Shown here piece after piece: positions 62,952-64,000 of a DNA stretch of 64,000 bases. Every line of letters starts with the position of its first letter. Within the stretch, counting starts at the first letter, position 1. Both the position numbers and the translations under genes were made by a program. The notes below the pieces were generated by a model. That model saw nothing but the letters and a program-made list of their open reading frames with translations, was not told where the DNA came from and searched no databases. Source of the stretch: Flectonema sp. DT1601 (taxonomy: Eukaryota > Euglenozoa > Diplonemea > Diplonemida > Diplonemidae); contig OZ025801.1 of NCBI GenBank assembly GCA_964019425.1, positions 62,001 to 126,000 of the forward strand, given 5' to 3'.

Positions 62952-64000
62952 TATATATAAATAAAAAAACAAAGAGCGGCGTCCCAACTGACCGCACAGA
63001 CTCGACCACAGAAACCCGAAGGATAAGTAGTTCCCGGTGCCATGGGATGCTCGCGCCATACCCAGCGGTCAATGGACCGTGGACTTCGGTTCAATTGCGC
63101 TCAGCACGCGGATGGATAGATGTTCCGGGCTTTCTGCAGGTAGTCTTGTGGCTGTTGGCCCCTCTTCTCAACTGTGGCGGAAGCTCTGCACCACTACAAT
63201 TCTCGAATAACAGCTCTCACTTGGGACCGGAGACACTCGTACACCATTACAGAACGCTGCCCCCGTACACACATGGCTCAGAACCGCCGACAGGGCATCC
63301 GATACCACCTACAGCGGACACGCCACATGATTGGACGCCGGGCCCACAGTGGCAAACAATCTGGAGAACGACACCGGAAGGAATGATACACCCGTCGGAG
63401 CCACCCCTTCATCACGAGATGAGGGCCTTGACGACCAGACCGAGTCACCGCGTGAACCGGAAACGGGTCAAGAGATGGGAACGATGGCTGCGGAAGCTCT
63501 CGAGGGAACGCCAGACGAGACCCAAGCCGAAGAAACCACGGTATGCGGGCCTCGAGACTTCGCAGGAGGTGCTGACACTCCGGAATGCCCGCCGTGCTGA
63601 CGCTCCGGAGTGTCCGCCGAACCCACTACGAGCCTCACAACTCCACTACACAAAGCCGGAGAGCCGAGAGAGCTCGAACCAGTGCCGGCGCAGGCCCCGT
63701 TACCGACCACGACTTGTTAAAAGAAAACAGGTAACTTTACATGAGCATCGGCTCGAACGGCTCTGGCGAAGCGAGTGAACGAGTCTGATTGCTGAGTATT
63801 GTATTCTGTTTTCTTGTTCTTTTTTTAATTTATTTCAAACAGGGCAACAGGGGGAAAGTTTGGTTTGTATCCCCTGGGTGTTTAGCGTCACCTGTTGAGG
63901 TGTAATGTATTCTGTTTACTTCTATCCCTTTGTTTTTTTTTTTTTTTTTTTTATTTCAAACAGGACAGCAGGGGGAAAGTTTGTTTCGTACCCCCCGGGT
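62952..64000 (+). other. GC-rich segment with overlapping open frames and duplicated 3' motif
   Basis: 62980-63780 is far richer in GC than its surroundings. Several plus-strand frames are open: one long Arg/Pro-rich frame to 63778, and an acidic one 63331-63600 (DDQTESPREPETGQE). None matches a family I know. A 22-23 bp imperfect tandem (TGACACTCCGGAATGCCCGC / TGACGCTCCGGAGTGTCCGC) lies at 63573-63622. After 63790, a ~109-bp block with TATTTCAAACAGG then CAGGGGGAAAGTTTG occurs twice. Possibly part of a retroelement continuing to the right. Confidence 0.35.

Overview
The window reads as nuclear DNA of a diplonemid (Euglenozoa, Diplonemea), most likely Diplonema/Paradiplonema or a close relative. 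The key evidence is a 25-copy tandem array in which each ~603-bp unit carries, on the minus strand, a 119-nt 5S rRNA gene and a spliced-leader (SL) RNA gene. The 39-nt SL exon begins AACCAACGATTC and ends CAGTTTCTGTACTTTATTG directly before a GT donor. From memory this is nearly the published diplonemid leader, and its 3' half resembles the kinetoplastid leader. Short cis-introns (about 69-131 bp, GTATGT/GTAAGT...AAAACAG), a tRNA-Tyr with a 10-nt intron, same-strand protein genes with acceptor AGs just before their ATGs, and an ingi-type LINE all fit Euglenozoa.

Layout. 1-15.2 kb: 5S/SL array, ending in a GC-rich hairpin. 15.2-31.6 kb: a minus-strand cluster of host genes (granulin-SGNH hydrolase, glycyl-tRNA synthetase with two introns, two small coiled-coil proteins, a ~1,364-aa coiled-coil protein with two introns, and a 481-aa protein with about twelve K..H motifs), probably one polycistronic unit resolved by SL trans-splicing. 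31.6-36.4 kb: decayed LINE pieces, a MYND zinc-finger pseudogene, a long palindrome, and a LINE/SL-mRNA chimera. 36.5-43.9 kb: an apparently whole ingi-like LINE with a Q-rich coiled-coil ORF1 and an endonuclease-RT-RNase H-zinc-finger ORF2. The two ORFs share one frame, separated by a single TGA followed by CGG and then a 2A peptide. 43.9-44.2 kb: two tRNA-Tyr genes.

44.2-64 kb: a repeat-dominated domain. It holds hairpin-rich ~1.45-kb elements (tandem, inverted and solitary copies), short retroposons with a shared 3' tail, an AT-rich satellite, fossil retroelement RNase H sequence, a 227-bp tandem repeat, a 9-bp minisatellite of about 113 copies, a 3,030-bp Mutator-like transposon with a 9-bp target duplication, and two adjoining TA-flanked elements.

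The most notable observations concern the spliced leader acting as a retroposed tag. One SL exon copy is fused to a LINE tail. Another lies in two parts, 4.8 kb apart, with CTGT at the break; the second part sits exactly where sibling repeat units carry a pyrimidine-tract CAG acceptor. The LINE's combination of an in-frame UGA-CGG and a 2A sequence between ORFs is the best candidate for an unusual expression system. All calls come from reading the sequence; no database searches or folding programs were run.
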